Shown here: positions 1 to 11,614 of the stretch, piece by piece | Layout: each line of letters starts with the position of its first letter | How positions within the stretch are numbered: position 1 is the stretch's first letter | Assembly (NCBI RefSeq): GCF_932274485.2 | Contig: NC_065879.2 | Location: 16,356,591-16,420,590, forward strand | From: Patella vulgata | Lineage: Eukaryota > Mollusca > Gastropoda > Patellidae | Length of the DNA stretch: 64,000 bases | Direction: 5' to 3' | Translations under genes and position numbers: made by a program | The notes under the pieces: model-generated | What the model saw: the letters and a program-made list of their open reading frames with translations, nothing else | Told to the model about the DNA's origin: nothing | The model's database searches: none

Positions 1-154
1 CAATGTGTATTCCTAAACACAATTATACCAGTTGAGTGAGAGGTGATGGAAGCCTGGGAATATCGTTCCAAGAATTTTGGCAGTTTAATATATAAAATAT
101 TTATTCTTAATTTTATGACTAAGAATATAAAATTATAAATCTGTTTCACTTCAG

Positions 155-2910
155 TTCTTACCGAGGCACCTGTACCAAAACCTGTCGTAAGTTAAAATTC
201 ACGTTAATACAATTACTATACATACATTATGCAAGAGCGAAATGTATATACATCATAAGCCCATGGTCATCTCCCTTGGCCGAAATATTAAATGTATAAG
301 AGCACGGGTTCCATTTGATAACGGATACTCGAGACTTTGTGTATTATCTTTGCATTGATACTTGACAATTGAGAATATTTTGGCAAAATCTTGATAAAAT
401 TATAAACATAAAGTAATAAAGTAATTTAACTGAAATTTTCAATATATTCCTCTTTCATTATCTCTGTTTATATACATCTTCCATAATATAATGCATCTTC
501 AAAAATACGTTTTAAAAGTAACAAAAAATTATTTTACATTAAAAAGATATTTGGTTCAAAAAGCAACATACAATTGTCGCGGACGACATTTCTATGAGTA
601 ATTTGTTTATTCTCATTATATCTTAGGCAATGGCGGTTGGAGCTCCTTTACAGAAACCGGAACCAGAACCCCTTGTACCGCCACATGTGGGACAGGAACA
701 CAAATCCGTACTCTAAGTCGATCCTGTACGAACCCTTCACCTTACAATGGGGGTAGAGTTTGTTCTGGTTCTAGCAGCAAAGTGGAAATAATGGAGTGCA
801 ATCCTCAACCATGTCCAAGTAAGTATTCAACTTCAAACCTCCCGGTTTTAATCGCAGTGCTTCCTCCTTGTCAGTGGTTCAGGGACAACGCTTAGTCGTT
901 CGGATGAGATGAGTAACCCAGGTACCGTGTACACATTGGCGTGCACGTAAAGGAACCCTTGGCAATTTGAAGTATGAAAGCATGTAAGGTCTCTGAGAAC
1001 AACTTAGTGACGCGATGGAAACTGCCAGGCTGGGGGAGGGTCGCCATGAGCAGTTTGGGCGCATCGAGAGCGTACTGATGAACTGCATAGCTAAGGCGAC
1101 AGTGAGAGGGTAATAAGTTGGTCAAGAACGTACTGTAAGCTGTCCCATCTCATGAATTTCACAATTGTCGACGATGTCACTGCGCTTTGGTGAACATTTT
1201 CAAAGTTCGAGAGCGCCAATCGGTCGACGACTGATCGCAGTACGGTGTGAGGTTTGTGTCCTACTTTTCTGCACCGACTGGGGTATAAAGACGAGCAGAT
1301 GCAATGCAGTGGGCTTTGAGGGAAATTATATCCCGACAGCGGAACTACGACCTACGAAGAAAGCCAAGTTATGTCATTGATGTGTGTAAAGCACCCCAAA
1401 ATAATGATTAGTTTTAAAAGTTCAAAGATTGGAAGTTCAAAGGTATATGGGAATACCAGGCTTCATCCAGAACCAAAACCCAAGACGGTTACCCAGTAGC
1501 TCAGTGGTAAAAGGCCCCTCGTTCGATCCCGATGTTGGCTAAGAAGGCCCCTCTGATTTCCCCGCGTGGTTTACTTTGTCAGTGTTGCCGGACGAAGGAT
1601 CTGACAAGGAGCGGTGTCTAGTTGTTCTCATAGGCTGAAATACCTGGAGTTGGCGGAAGATTAGCCCGTAGCGACGCAAATTTTCTCTCATAGCACACTA
1701 AATACTCGTCTTCGTTTTCTCAGATCATGGAACTAGTTAGTATTCTAGTTCTATGCTCAGATGGTGTAGAAAGGTAGAATATTAAACCCCATTTCATTTC
1801 CTTAGTTAGTGCTTATAAATCTGCTTTAACTGAATTTTGTTTTCAGTAAATGGTAATTGGTCGGATTTCACAGAATGGGAAGAATATGATGACTGTACCG
1901 TCATCTGTGGTACTGGTACAATGGACCAGTGGCGCTCAAGAACTTGTACTAATCCCAGCCCTGCTTTTGGAGGTGCCGATTGTATTGGTGTTAGTTTGGA
2001 GAACAGAACTATCGAATGTAATACAGAAGATTGTGGGGGTAAGGACAACGAAATCATTGTGAAATTAAATTTGTTGTTCATTGCTTGCGGAGCCGCCATG
2101 TTCGATGTCGGTGTTCGCCGAGAACGGTCACCGGGATTTTGCCACTTTTTATTCGTATAGGACGAACAACCGAGGTCCCGTGTACACAATGGCCTGTTGT
2201 GTTGTCCTATAAAGGTGTTTTGTTCTAATGAACACAGCGGACTTCACTACTTAAACATGCATTATGCAAGAGTAAAATATGCCTACTACAGGTCTTTCTT
2301 TGTGCCTGAAATCTTATCTAGAATATTAATTGGACATTAATTAATTAATAAGACCATAATCAACTCTCGGTGTCATCGTTAGCCTGCGATATTTACTGGA
2401 TTTGAATACCTTTTGTCTGATTATTTAACTATTATAGCGAGAACCGTCAGCTCTGTATCTAATCTTACATAATACCTCTTTAATTGAATAGTATATTCGG
2501 TTTTTTCAGCTAAATGTGCAAACTTTATTTTCGTATTTCCAGAAAAATGTCCAAATGATACAGTTACCTATTTTGATCACCCAGAAAACAACAGACGGTA
2601 TTACCAGTGTGATAACAACGTTGCTAGGAGACACGACTGTTCGCCAGGCACGGTCTGGAATAATACACAACACACCTGTGTTCATGAAGCCTTACCAGTA
2701 CAGCCTGCAGCACCGGTTCATTCAACCCAACCCCCGGACGACTTCTGTAGTAATGGTCGACTTTTAGCCGCCCACACAACAGATTGTTCCAAATACTACA
2801 TGTGTTCCAATGGACGACGAGTCGGAAACGCAATGTCTTGTCCTGCCGGACTCGTTTTCAGGCAGTCTACGAGCGGATGTGATTTTGCCTATAACGTCCC
2901 CGGGTGTTAG
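155..2910 (+). CDS. Secreted TSP1/chitin-binding protein, upstream tandem copy (3' exons only)
   Basis: Four exons are visible: 155-186, 627-818, 1847-2038 and 2543-2910 (stop TAG 2908-2910), all with GT/AG borders. The first exon gives a short Cys piece (GTCTKTC). The next two are each one thrombospondin type-1 repeat, starting NGGWS and NGNWS, with six cysteines and the CGTG and CTNPSP motifs. The last encodes two peritrophin-A-like chitin-binding modules: the first keeps four of six cysteines, the second (from FCSNGR to VPGC) has all six. The exons before 155 lie outside the window; by comparison with 12741-17550 they should encode a signal peptide and a Cys-rich segment. An upstream acceptor (AG ending 2509) is in frame with the one at 2542 and would add 11 residues. 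The likely role is extracellular, binding chitin and matrix (shell, mantle, mucus or defence); that is inferred from domains. Confidence 0.87.
215..512 (+). mobile_element. MITE-C, diverged copy in intron
   Basis: It starts with the family's terminal motif (ATTATGCAAGAGC near 227) and ends with the inverted form near TAATGCATCTTC (490-500). The interior is diverged. It lies in the intron between the first two visible exons of the upstream TSP1 gene. Confidence 0.5.
880..1345. mobile_element. SINE-B fragments in opposite orientations
   Basis: Bases 880-1000 match the SINE-B body in the tail-rightward direction (TACACATTGGCGTGCACGT). Bases 1245-1345 match the body in the opposite direction (TGCACCGACTGGG followed by GAGGGAAATTATATCCCG). 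Bases 1000-1245 are not assigned. The region is intronic in the upstream TSP1 gene. Confidence 0.5.
1488..1800 (+). mobile_element. SINE-B, near full-length
   Basis: The tRNA-like head has an A-box-like GTAGCTCAGTGGTAAAAGGC and a B-box-like GTTCGATCCC. A diverged body follows, then the tail ending in TATTAAACCCCATTTCATTTC. It ends about 45 bp before the third visible exon of the upstream TSP1 gene. Confidence 0.6.
2250..2484 (+). mobile_element. MITE-C in last intron
   Basis: The left end reads CTTAAACATGCATTATGCAAGAG and the right end TCTTACATAATACCTCTTTAA. The ends are inverted repeats of each other and both carry a TTAA-like flank. The interior contains the family's ATAATCAACTCTCGG stretch. 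Confidence 0.65.
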
Positions 2911-3040
2911 GCAATGCTGACATTTTTTTTTTTCTTGTAATTTGTTCAAATTTGTTTTTCCTTTTTAAACGGAAACGTGGGGGGGAGGGGGGGGGTACTT
3001 GATTTATCACAGTATTATTTGTCGATGCATGTGAACGATG
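2911..3040. other. 3' flank of the upstream TSP1 gene with a G-run
   Basis: No gene is seen. The stretch has a T-run (2926-2934) and a run of about 20 almost pure G (2977-2997). The closest AATAAA is far downstream at 3470, beyond a SINE-B insertion, so the polyadenylation site is unclear. Confidence 0.4.
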
Positions 3041-3400
3041 GAATTAAAACTATATAAATGGGATTTAACGTCCTACTTCTGCTCCGACTGGGCTAAGGCA
3101 GACAGGGAAATTTTGCCCCGTCAGCGGAATTTAGGCCTACTATATGTCAGTGGTTCTCTTACGTGCATATTAATATGTACAAGAGACCTTAGTATTTCGG
3201 CCCATCAGAACGACTATACACCGACCCCCAGACTGCACCACAGACAAGAGGGAACCACGCCGAAAAACTCGATATTTTATTTCTTTAGGTCCTCGTATGG
3301 TGTGTGATCTCGTCGGGATGGTTACTTGGGATTTCCGGAGTCGTTTCCTCTTATCAGTTGGGCAATGGCCTGGCACGTACAAACGTCTAGACGTTCGGAT
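3040..3400 (-). mobile_element. SINE-B, minus orientation
   Basis: Read on the plus strand it begins GGGATTTAACGTCCTACTTC and runs through CAGCGGAATTTAGGCC and the AATATGTACAAGAGACC stretch to a CAGACAAGAGGGAACCACGC region. The tRNA-like head is degraded. Confidence 0.6.
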
Positions 3401-3663
3401 GGCAACATGTGCCTAATAGCTTCCAATAATATGTTAAACCACATGGAGGGATTTTATGACCAACTGTAAAATAAAGTATCATCACGTGATCCGTATGACT
3501 GACTTTAATCCACGAGAATCTATAGCTTTTCAATTTGTCATTGAATCAGTATTGTTACAAATAAACATAATTAATTTACAATATTATGTAAACAAACAAA
3601 TGGAATAAATATATTTCTTCCGATGATTGATCTGGTAAAGTTATTGACAACGTGAAAGGAAAA

Positions 3664-4010
3664 ATGAAATGAAATGAAATGGGGTTTAACGTCCTACTGT
3701 TCTGCTCCTATGCTGGGCTAATGAAGACGGGCATACGCCATACAGTGTGCTATGAGGGAAATTTTGCCCGGGCAGCGGTACTATCGCCTACTCTTATATC
3801 GAATTTCAACTGCCAAGGGATCTTTTACGTGCATTCCAATGTATACACGGGACCTCGGTTTTTCGTATCATCCGAAGGACTATACAGCTGTCCTTGTCAG
3901 GCCCTCCGTCCTGCATCACTGACAAGGGGGGACCACGCCGGAAACAACGTGAAAGGAGGCTGGGGGATGGGAGCAGCTTGCGTCTACCCCAAATGATTCC
4001 AGTCCAATTA
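3664..4010 (-). mobile_element. SINE-B, minus orientation, well preserved
   Basis: It starts with a (AAATG)n junction and GGGGTTTAACGTCCTACTG, then the family body (GGGCATACGCCATACAGTGT, GCATTCCAATGTATACACGG) and GACAAGGGGGGACCACGCC. The head is missing. The left border of the 2.37-kb tandem duplication lies about 65 bp further right. Confidence 0.7.
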
Positions 4011-4075
4011 AGTATATAGTCAACACAAACCAAACATGTTCGTTCTGACTTGGAGCCACTGGTGGCACTTTGCGA

Positions 4076-4232
4076 TCCCAAATAGTATTTCTCCCAACAC
4101 ATTATTTGCCACTACCAGGGCTATATCCCATTTCCCAATCTATATAGAGGCCACGTTTTGCATCGATTTCTGGTTTGCTACCACAGCTAAAGATTTCTAA
4201 TTGTTAATCCCAAATGTGTCGACTGGACATTA

Positions 4233-4274
<42 letters not shown>

Positions 4275-6443
4275 AGAGGTAAGTGAAGCATTAGTTCATA
4301 TTTGGGATTGAAAGATCCTTGCATTACGAGGAGCCTTTTAATAATTAGCCTACATATTAACTTAATATAATACAAATAAAGATCAGCTGATTGTAGGTTT
4401 GTGGTTTACTATTACGTCATTATATAGATTAATATCATTAGATTATTGATTTTATTTCATATATTGACTTCGCTTTTTACGATAGGAATAAGAAAGTGGC
4501 TTATAACGCACTTAAAGGCTTATAACGTGGATTTGTTTAAAGAGTGACAAGTAAAATTATCTCAAACTATTTGCCCTTTCTGAAAGCAGGAGTCACGCTG
4601 GTTCAATCCCGGTGTTGGTCGCGATATGCAATTTGGATTTACCACCTTTGTTCTCCCATGTCAGTGTTGTAGGAAAGGGGGGGGGGGGTCACGAAACTCA
4701 CGTCAGTGTTGTAGGGGGGGGGGCTGCAAGAACCAGTATCTAGTCTCATTCGGATTGTACAAAAACGAAAACCTGAGCTCCCGTATTAAGTATGCGTGCA
4801 TGTGAAAGAAACCTTCGCAGTTGGTACGCCGCTAACGTCGTATGGCGCAGAAAAGTGGGACGTTTAGCCCCAATTAAGGACTCTGTCAGGCAGTCTGGAT
4901 AGTTACATTTCCGTCCGAAATGATTACACTAAATAATATGGGGTGTGTTAGAATGAATTTTAAACAGAACGAACGTGTCATATGAATGGGGAAATAAGCA
5001 TGACATCTTGATTTATAACGTACGCCTCATTTGGCCACCATTAAATCTCACGCCTCTAGAGAAACGTGGCCTGCAATTGAAATGTTCCAGGCAAAGTTTG
5101 TTTGGACAATATTGATTGTATTGTTTTAAAAAATTTAGCTTTATTAACGCCTCAAATCAAAACTGGTACCAGCATGCTATGCCCCGTAGACGACGCCCGC
5201 CATCACTAAAATGTAGCGAATAGTCCGGCCTTGATTTTAAAATCTAATGATACTTGGTTAAAAAGGCAGCCATCACTATAACGACTAGAATAAGCAGGGT
5301 TCTCACAGAATTATCCAATCTACTTTATGGTTTACCCGACGTTTGTCTCCATTCAAGTACCAGCTATAATATGACAACTAGCATTAAAGATGCATTATGT
5401 AAGAGCTAAATCTTCTTATTGCTGGTCCTAATTTTGGCTTCAAATGTTATATGAATTAATAAACCATCTACGCTATATCTTCAAACAGCCATAACTTCTC
5501 TCAGAATAAAGTAATTTGAATGAAATGTTCAATATATTCACTTTTCATTATTTATTTTTGGACTATTATATAAAGAATGTCCAGCTCCTTTTCTAAAATT
5601 TACATAATGCATCTTTAAATACTGCACTAAATACAAAATAAATAGCACAATTATTTTTTTATTATTTTTTTAAATGGGTTTGCAAGGTTATTAACCCAAT
5701 TTCATTTCATTTCATTACCTCCGAGTAGGACGTTAAACCCTATTTCATTTCTTTACCTCCAAAAGGCGCAAACCAAACTTAGACTCCATTTGTCAAAATG
5801 CTGTTAACACCGTTGGACACCAGCGGAACCATAATGCGGGAGAGCGGACACTGCGTCTAATACAAAATCATTAGCGCCATCCCATGCCTTATCAAACTAT
5901 AATTATGAAGTCATTCAAAACTGTATAACTTCAAACGGGTGGTGTCCCATAGCGACCACAACGCAAACACACAGACAAACAAATGAAATAAAAGGAAACG
6001 ACTGTTTAACGTCCTACTTTTCTACTCCATCTGGTCTAAATTACCCATTAAACCGAATTAGATCTCAATACGTTTTGAAATATGTTGCCAAACAGGTCCA
6101 AACTGTAGCAACTGTTTACGAGCTGATTAAGAACTTCATGGACGGGCTTGGACGGAAGATGGCTCTAGAACTTTGAGCCTTTTCCGCCGTCCTGCATTTA
6201 GTGGCAACGTACTCATTTCGAGATGGACGTACTACGAACTCAACTGCCGTACTATGAACGTGATGTAGTCGAGTATCAATTACTAGCCGTTTGATTGTAG
6301 CTCAACCGCATTACGTTGGCAACATGTTTCTACATTGTTCCCAATAGGTTCTCCGTAAGTTCTACTCCTTTTGGGCCTGAAATGTTATCCAAATTATCGA
6401 CGTGAAGTTAGCTTGTTGTTCGTTGTTCGTTATTCGCCAATAT
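4076..6443. repeat. Tandem duplication, copy 1 (2,368 bp)
   Basis: This block is repeated almost base for base at 6444-8867. It contains a (TC)n run (4235-4271), a SINE-B head and body (about 4580-4870), a 230-bp MITE-C derivative (5385-5615), a repeat G segment (about 6100-6290) and the first 40 bp or so of a fold-back terminal repeat at its right edge. The join to copy 2 is at a shared TCCCAAATAG. No intact gene is seen inside. Confidence 0.9.
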
Positions 6444-6600
6444 TCCCAAATAGTATTTCTCCCAACACATTATTTGCCACTACCAGGGCTATATCCCATT
6501 TCCCAATCTATATAGAGGCCACGTTTTGCATCGATTTCTGGTTTGCTACCACAGCTAAAGATTTCTAATTGTTAATCCCAAATGTGTCGACTGGACATTA

Positions 6601-6640
<40 letters not shown>

Positions 6641-8867
6641 AGAGGTAAGTGAAGCATTAGTTCATATTTGGGATTGAAAGATCCTTGCATTACGAGGAGC
6701 CTTTTAATAATTAGCCTACATATTAACTTAATATAATACAAATAAAGATCAGCTGATTGTAGGTTTGTGGTTTACTATTACGTCATTATATAGATTAATA
6801 TCATTAGATTATTGATTTTATTTCATATATTGACTTCGCTTTTTACGATAGGAATAAGAAAGTGGCTTATAACGCACTTAAAGGCTTATAACGTGGATTT
6901 GTTTAAAGAGTGACAAGTAAAATTATCTCAAACTATTTGCCCTTTCTGAAAGCAGGAGTCACGCTGGTTCAATCCCGGTGTTGGTCGCGATATGCAATTT
7001 GGATTTACAACCTTTGTTCTCCCATGTCAGTGTTGTAGGAAAGGGGGGGGGGGTCACGAAACTCACGTCAGTGTTGTAGGGGGGGGGGGCTGCAAGAACC
7101 AGTATCTAGTCTCATTCGGATTGTACAAAAACGAAAACCTGAGCTCCCGTATTAAGTATGCGTGCATGTGAAAGAAACCTTCGCAGTTGGTACGCCGCTA
7201 TCCGGCCAAAAATTATGTCATAGAACGTCGTATGGCGCAGAAAAGTGGGACGTTTAGCCCCAATTAAGGACTCTGTCAGGCAGTCTGGATAGTTACATTT
7301 CCGTCCGAAATGATTACACTAAATAATATGGGGTGTGTTAGAATGAATTTTAAACAGAACGAACGTGTCATATGAATGGGGAAATAAGCATGACATCTTG
7401 ATTTATAACGTACGCCTCATTTGGCCACCATTAAATCTCACGCCTCTAGAGAAACGTGGCCTGCAATTGAAATGTTCCAGGCAAAGTTTGTTTGGACAAT
7501 ATTGATTGTATTGTTTTAAAAAATTTAGCTTTATTAACGCCTCAAATCAAAACTGGTACCAGCATGCTATGCCCCGTAGACGACGCCCGCCATCACTAAA
7601 ATGAAGCGAATAGTCCGGCCTTGATTTTAAAATCTAATGATACTTGGTTAAAAAGGCAGCCATCACTATAACGACTAGAATAAGCAGGGTTCTCACAGAA
7701 TTATCCAATCTACTTTATGGTTTACCCGACGTTTGTCTCCATTCAAGTACCAGCTATAATATGACAACTAGCATTAAAGATGCATTATGTAAGAGCTAAA
7801 TCTTCTTATTGCTGGTCCTAATTTTGGCTTCAAATGTTATATGAATTAATAAACCATCTACGCTATATCTTCAAACAGCCATAACTTCTCTCAGAATAAA
7901 GTAATTTGAATGAAATGTTCAATATATTCACTTTTCATTATTTATTTTTGGACTATTATATAAAGAATGTCCAGCTCCTTTTCTAAATTTTACATAATGC
8001 ATCTTTAAATACTGCACTAAATACAAAATAAATAGCACAATTATTTTTTTATTATTTTTTTAAATGGGTTTGCAAGGTTATGTTCAACCCATTTCTTTGC
8101 CTCCGAGTAGGACATTAACCCAATTTCATTTCATTTCATTACCTCCGAGTAGGACGTTAAACCCTATTTCATTTCTTTACCTCCAAAAGGCGCAAACCAA
8201 ACTTAGACTCCATTTGTCAAAATGCTGTTAACACCGTTGGACACCAGCGGAACCATAATGCGGGAGAGCGGACACTGCGTCTAATACAAAATCATTAGCG
8301 CCATCCCATGCCTTATCAAACTATAATTATGAAGTCATTCAAAACTGTATAACTTCAAACGGGTGGTGTCCCATAGCGACCACAACGCAAACACACAGAC
8401 AAACAAATGAAATAAAAGGAAACGACTGTTTAACGTCCTACTTTTCTACTCCATCTGGTCTAAATTACCCATTAAACCGAATTAGATCTCAATACGTTTT
8501 GAAATATGTTGCCAAACAGGTCCAAACTGTAGCAACTGTTTACGAGCTGATTAAGAACTTCATGGACGGGCTTGGACGGAAGATGGCTCTAGAACTTTGA
8601 GCCTTTTCCGCCGTCCTGCATTTAGTGGCAACGTACTCATTTCGAGATGGACGTACTACGAACTCAACTGCCGTACTATGAACGTGATGTAGTCGAGTAT
8701 CAATTACTAGCCGTTTGATTGTAGCTCAACCGCATTACGTTGGCAACATGTTTCTACATTGTTCCCAATAGGTTCTCCGTAAGTTCTACTCCTTTTGGGC
8801 CTGAAATGTTATCCAAATTATCGACGTGAAGTTAGCTTGTTGTTCGTTGTTCGTTATTCGCCAATAT
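6444..8867. repeat. Tandem duplication, copy 2 (about 2,424 bp)
   Basis: It is nearly identical to 4076-6443. The visible differences are few: extra bases around 7199-7223 and 8081-8121, a one-base indel in a T/A run near 7985, TGAAGCGAA against TGTAGCGAA, and small length changes in the (TC)n and G runs. The MITE-C derivative is at 7770-8010. Its right end continues into the full fold-back element at 8822, which copy 1 lacks. The high identity means a recent duplication or an assembly artefact. Confidence 0.9.
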
Positions 8868-10345
8868 GAAACAACTCGTTGTTCGGGTATAAAGAGAGAT
8901 TATTAGAATCTTTTTCACAAGACTTTGAAGATTAATGAACCAATTAGGCTAATAAAAACCCACTCCCGGCGTATTCTCTATAAAAGTCTCTTTATTATAT
9001 TACTAATTCCATATCTGGTGAATACCGAACAACAAACCAGCTCGTTGTTCGGTATTCGTGAATACTGAACAACCAACTGGCCCCTTGTTCGTTATTCGCC
9101 AATATGAAACAGCTCGTTGTGCGGGAAGAAAGAGGCGTTGTTATTATATTATATTACTAATTCCATATCTGGTGAATACCGAACAACTAACCAGCTCGTT
9201 GTTCGGTATTCGTGAATACCGAACAACCAACTGGCCCCTTGTTCGTTATTCGCCAATATGAAACAGCTCGTTGTGCGGGAAGAAAGAGGCGTTGTTAGAA
9301 TCTATTTACCAAGACTTTGAAGTTTTATAATCCAATTAGGCTCATAAAAACCCACTCCCGGCGTATTCCATACAAAAGTTCCTTTATTATATTACTAATC
9401 CCATATCTGGTGAATAACAACAACAAACCAGGTCGTTGTTCGTTATTCGCGAATACCGAACAACAAACCACCTGGTATTCGAGAATAACGAACAACGAGC
9501 TGGTCTGTTGTTCGGTATTCACCAGATATGGAAATAGTAATATAATAATGGGACTTTTAAAGAGAATACGCCGGGAGTGGGTTTTTATTAGCCTAATTGG
9601 TTCATAAATAGCTGGTTTGTTGTTCGTTATTCACCAGATATAGAATTAGTAATATAATAAAGGCACTTTTAGAGAGATTATGCCGGGAGTGGGTTTTTAT
9701 TAGCCTAGTTGGTTCATAAATAGCTGGTTTGTTGTTCGTTATTCACCAGATATAGAATTAGTAATATAATAAAGGCACTTTTAGAGAGATTATGCCGGAA
9801 GTGGGTTTTTATTAGCCTAATTGGTTCATAAATCTTCAAAGGTCGTTAGAATATTTATTCCCAAGACTTTGAAGATTTATGAACCAATTAGTCTAATAAA
9901 AACCCACTCCCGGCGTATTCTCTCTAAAAGTGCCTTTATTATATTACTGATTCCATATCTGGTGAATAACGAACAACAAACCAGGTCGTTGTTCGTTATT
10001 CGCGAATACCGAACAACGAACAACGAACAACAAGCTAACTTCACGTCGCCATCTAAATTATAAATTAGACATTAATTAACTTACCGAGACCCGACTCAAC
10101 TCTCGGTGCCATCGGATACCTGCGATATTTAATTGATTCAAATACGTTTTCTGCTGGATGCGGTTACCGTAAAAATGGATAATCGAGACGTTATTATCGT
10201 AACAACGGTATTAATGACAATCGAGATAAGCTGATTCCTTGGTTCAGGGTGAAGTAATTTGACTGATATTTTCAAAATATTCATTATCTATTTTTAACTA
10301 TTACAGCGAGAACTGTCAGCCCTTTATCTAACCTTATGCCTTTAT
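8797..10345 (+). mobile_element. MITE-C split by a fold-back insertion
   Basis: Left part: GGGCCTGAAATGTTATCC up to 8821. Right part: from about 10051, ATCTAAATTATAAATTAGAC, through the family interior (CTCTCGGTGCCATCGG) to the right-end motif near 10305-10345 (GCGAGAACTGTCAGCC). The two halves are colinear with intact copies at 44013 and 60103 once 8822-10050 is left out. The far-left terminus is diverged. Confidence 0.65.
8822..10048. mobile_element. Fold-back element with inverted termini
   Basis: It begins CGACGTGAAGTTAGC and ends with the inverse GCTAACTTCACGTCG; the inverted match extends through TTGTTGTTCGTTGTTCG for about 38 bp. The interior is a mosaic of palindromic words (GAATAACGAACAAC and its complement) and a module of about 110 bp (TCATAAATCT... 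CCATATCTGGTG) present at least six times in both orientations: plus at about 8925, 9310 and 9870; minus at about 9515, 9620 and 9735. The flanks are ATCCAAATTAT (8811-8821) and ATCTAAATTAT (10051-10061), a likely target duplication of about 11 bp. No transposase is seen. Confidence 0.75.
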
Positions 10346-10529
10346 TAATTATGGAAAAAAAGAAGGCTAAATAGCCATGGGGTTTTTCCCTATCAAATGA
10401 ATTAGTAACACAACACTACAGTATTATTATCCATAGAATATGCAAACAAATTCAATACTAGTAAACTTATATGATACACAATAAGAAATACTTAAAGATA
10501 TTCGATAACGAGTTGGCAGTTCTCACTAT

Positions 10530-10890
10530 AATAATTAAAAACTAGATAACGTAAAGGCAATTTGCTGAAAATTTCATTCAAATTGATCCACTATGAACCG
10601 AGAACTAAGCGAATGAAATTTCTGCCTAGCTTCGGTCATCATAACAAAAATCAGTACGATAAACAGCATAGTCTCGATTATCCACTTAATCGTTTAATCG
10701 AGAAGGAAAGTTATGCAGTAAATCGGCTCACAATCCACTTAAGATCGCAGGCTAGCGATGCGATCTAGGGTTGATTATGGTCTGGATAGGTTAATTAATG
10801 TCTAATTAATAATTTAGATATCATTTCAGGCCTAAAGAAAGACCTACAATAAGCAGATTTAGCTCTTGCATAATGTATGTTTAAACAAAA
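10530..10890 (-). mobile_element. MITE-C, minus orientation
   Basis: It starts near GTTGGCAGTTCTCACTATAA and ends GCTCTTGCATAATGTATG with a TTTAA flank. The interior is the reverse of the family consensus (GGTTGATTATGGTCTGGATA). Confidence 0.7.
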
Positions 10891-10939
10891 AATCACCCAC
10901 CCCCAAGAAATATTATAAAATAAATAAACTGCTACAAAT

Positions 10940-11200
10940 TTATGTAATGTAACACGTCCCTAGTAGTACGACAATTCCGTTCGTAGTACGTCCACTTCTT
11001 TTTAAGTAAGTTGTCTCTCCGTATAAATGCACGCCGGGGAAAATCTTGAACAGGTTCAAAGTTCTAGAGCACCCTGCCAGTCCAAGCCCGTCGATAAACT
11101 TCTTATACATGTCGTAAACATGATCAGTCCGTTCGCACACAGTTTGAGTCCGTTTGGTGACATTTTCCAGAACGTAATGAGTTAACTAGTTTGGTGGGGT
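10940..11200 (-). repeat. Repeat G, inverted relative to copies in the 2.37-kb units
   Basis: The reverse complement matches about 6100-6290 and its copy near 8490-8680: shared stretches include GACGGGCTTGGAC, CTCTAGAACTTTGA and GGACGTACTACGAAC. On the minus strand it gives an open frame with FIDGLGL; the other copies read FMDGLG before a stop. It may be a decayed coding part of a transposon; the family is not recognised. Confidence 0.5.
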
Positions 11201-11600
11201 GGGGCCTTGATCAGCACAGTTTGTAGGGTTTAACGGGCATGAGGAATGGCAAGAACGCGTTGGATTTCATAGCCCTTGAGCCAGGACGGGATTGCACACG
11301 CAATCGGAGCGCGTTGGAACGCGATAAGAACGAGTTGAACTGTCTCTGAACAGGGTGGTCAGGTAACAAACTAGTTAGAACTAGTTAAAATCAATTGCAG
11401 ACGTTTTGGGAATTACGACCATGAGCAGAGTGCTTGAAAATGGTAAAATTACCCGATCTGAACTTGATATGAACTAGCTATGGACGGGGTGGGCCCACAA
11501 GCGAGATAGACGTATTATAGACACTATTTGCACATACTACCCCGACCACAGCCCGTTTTACGATTTTCCAGGACGGGTAAGGGAACTTTTTTGAACTTGT
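11200..11600. other. No gene seen; low-complexity related words
   Basis: The stretch contains GAGCGCGTTGGAACGCG and several GAACTAGTT words. The first resembles GAGCGCGTTCGAACGCAA in the 260-bp duplication downstream. Nothing codes for a recognisable protein. Confidence 0.3.
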
Positions 11601-11614
11601 CACGGTGTGATGGG

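Noticed and set aside
4076-8867. Long terminal repeats of a retroelement (two near-identical 2.4-kb blocks)
   Set aside because: The copies are directly adjacent with no internal region, and their ends are not TG/CA; a tandem duplication fits better.
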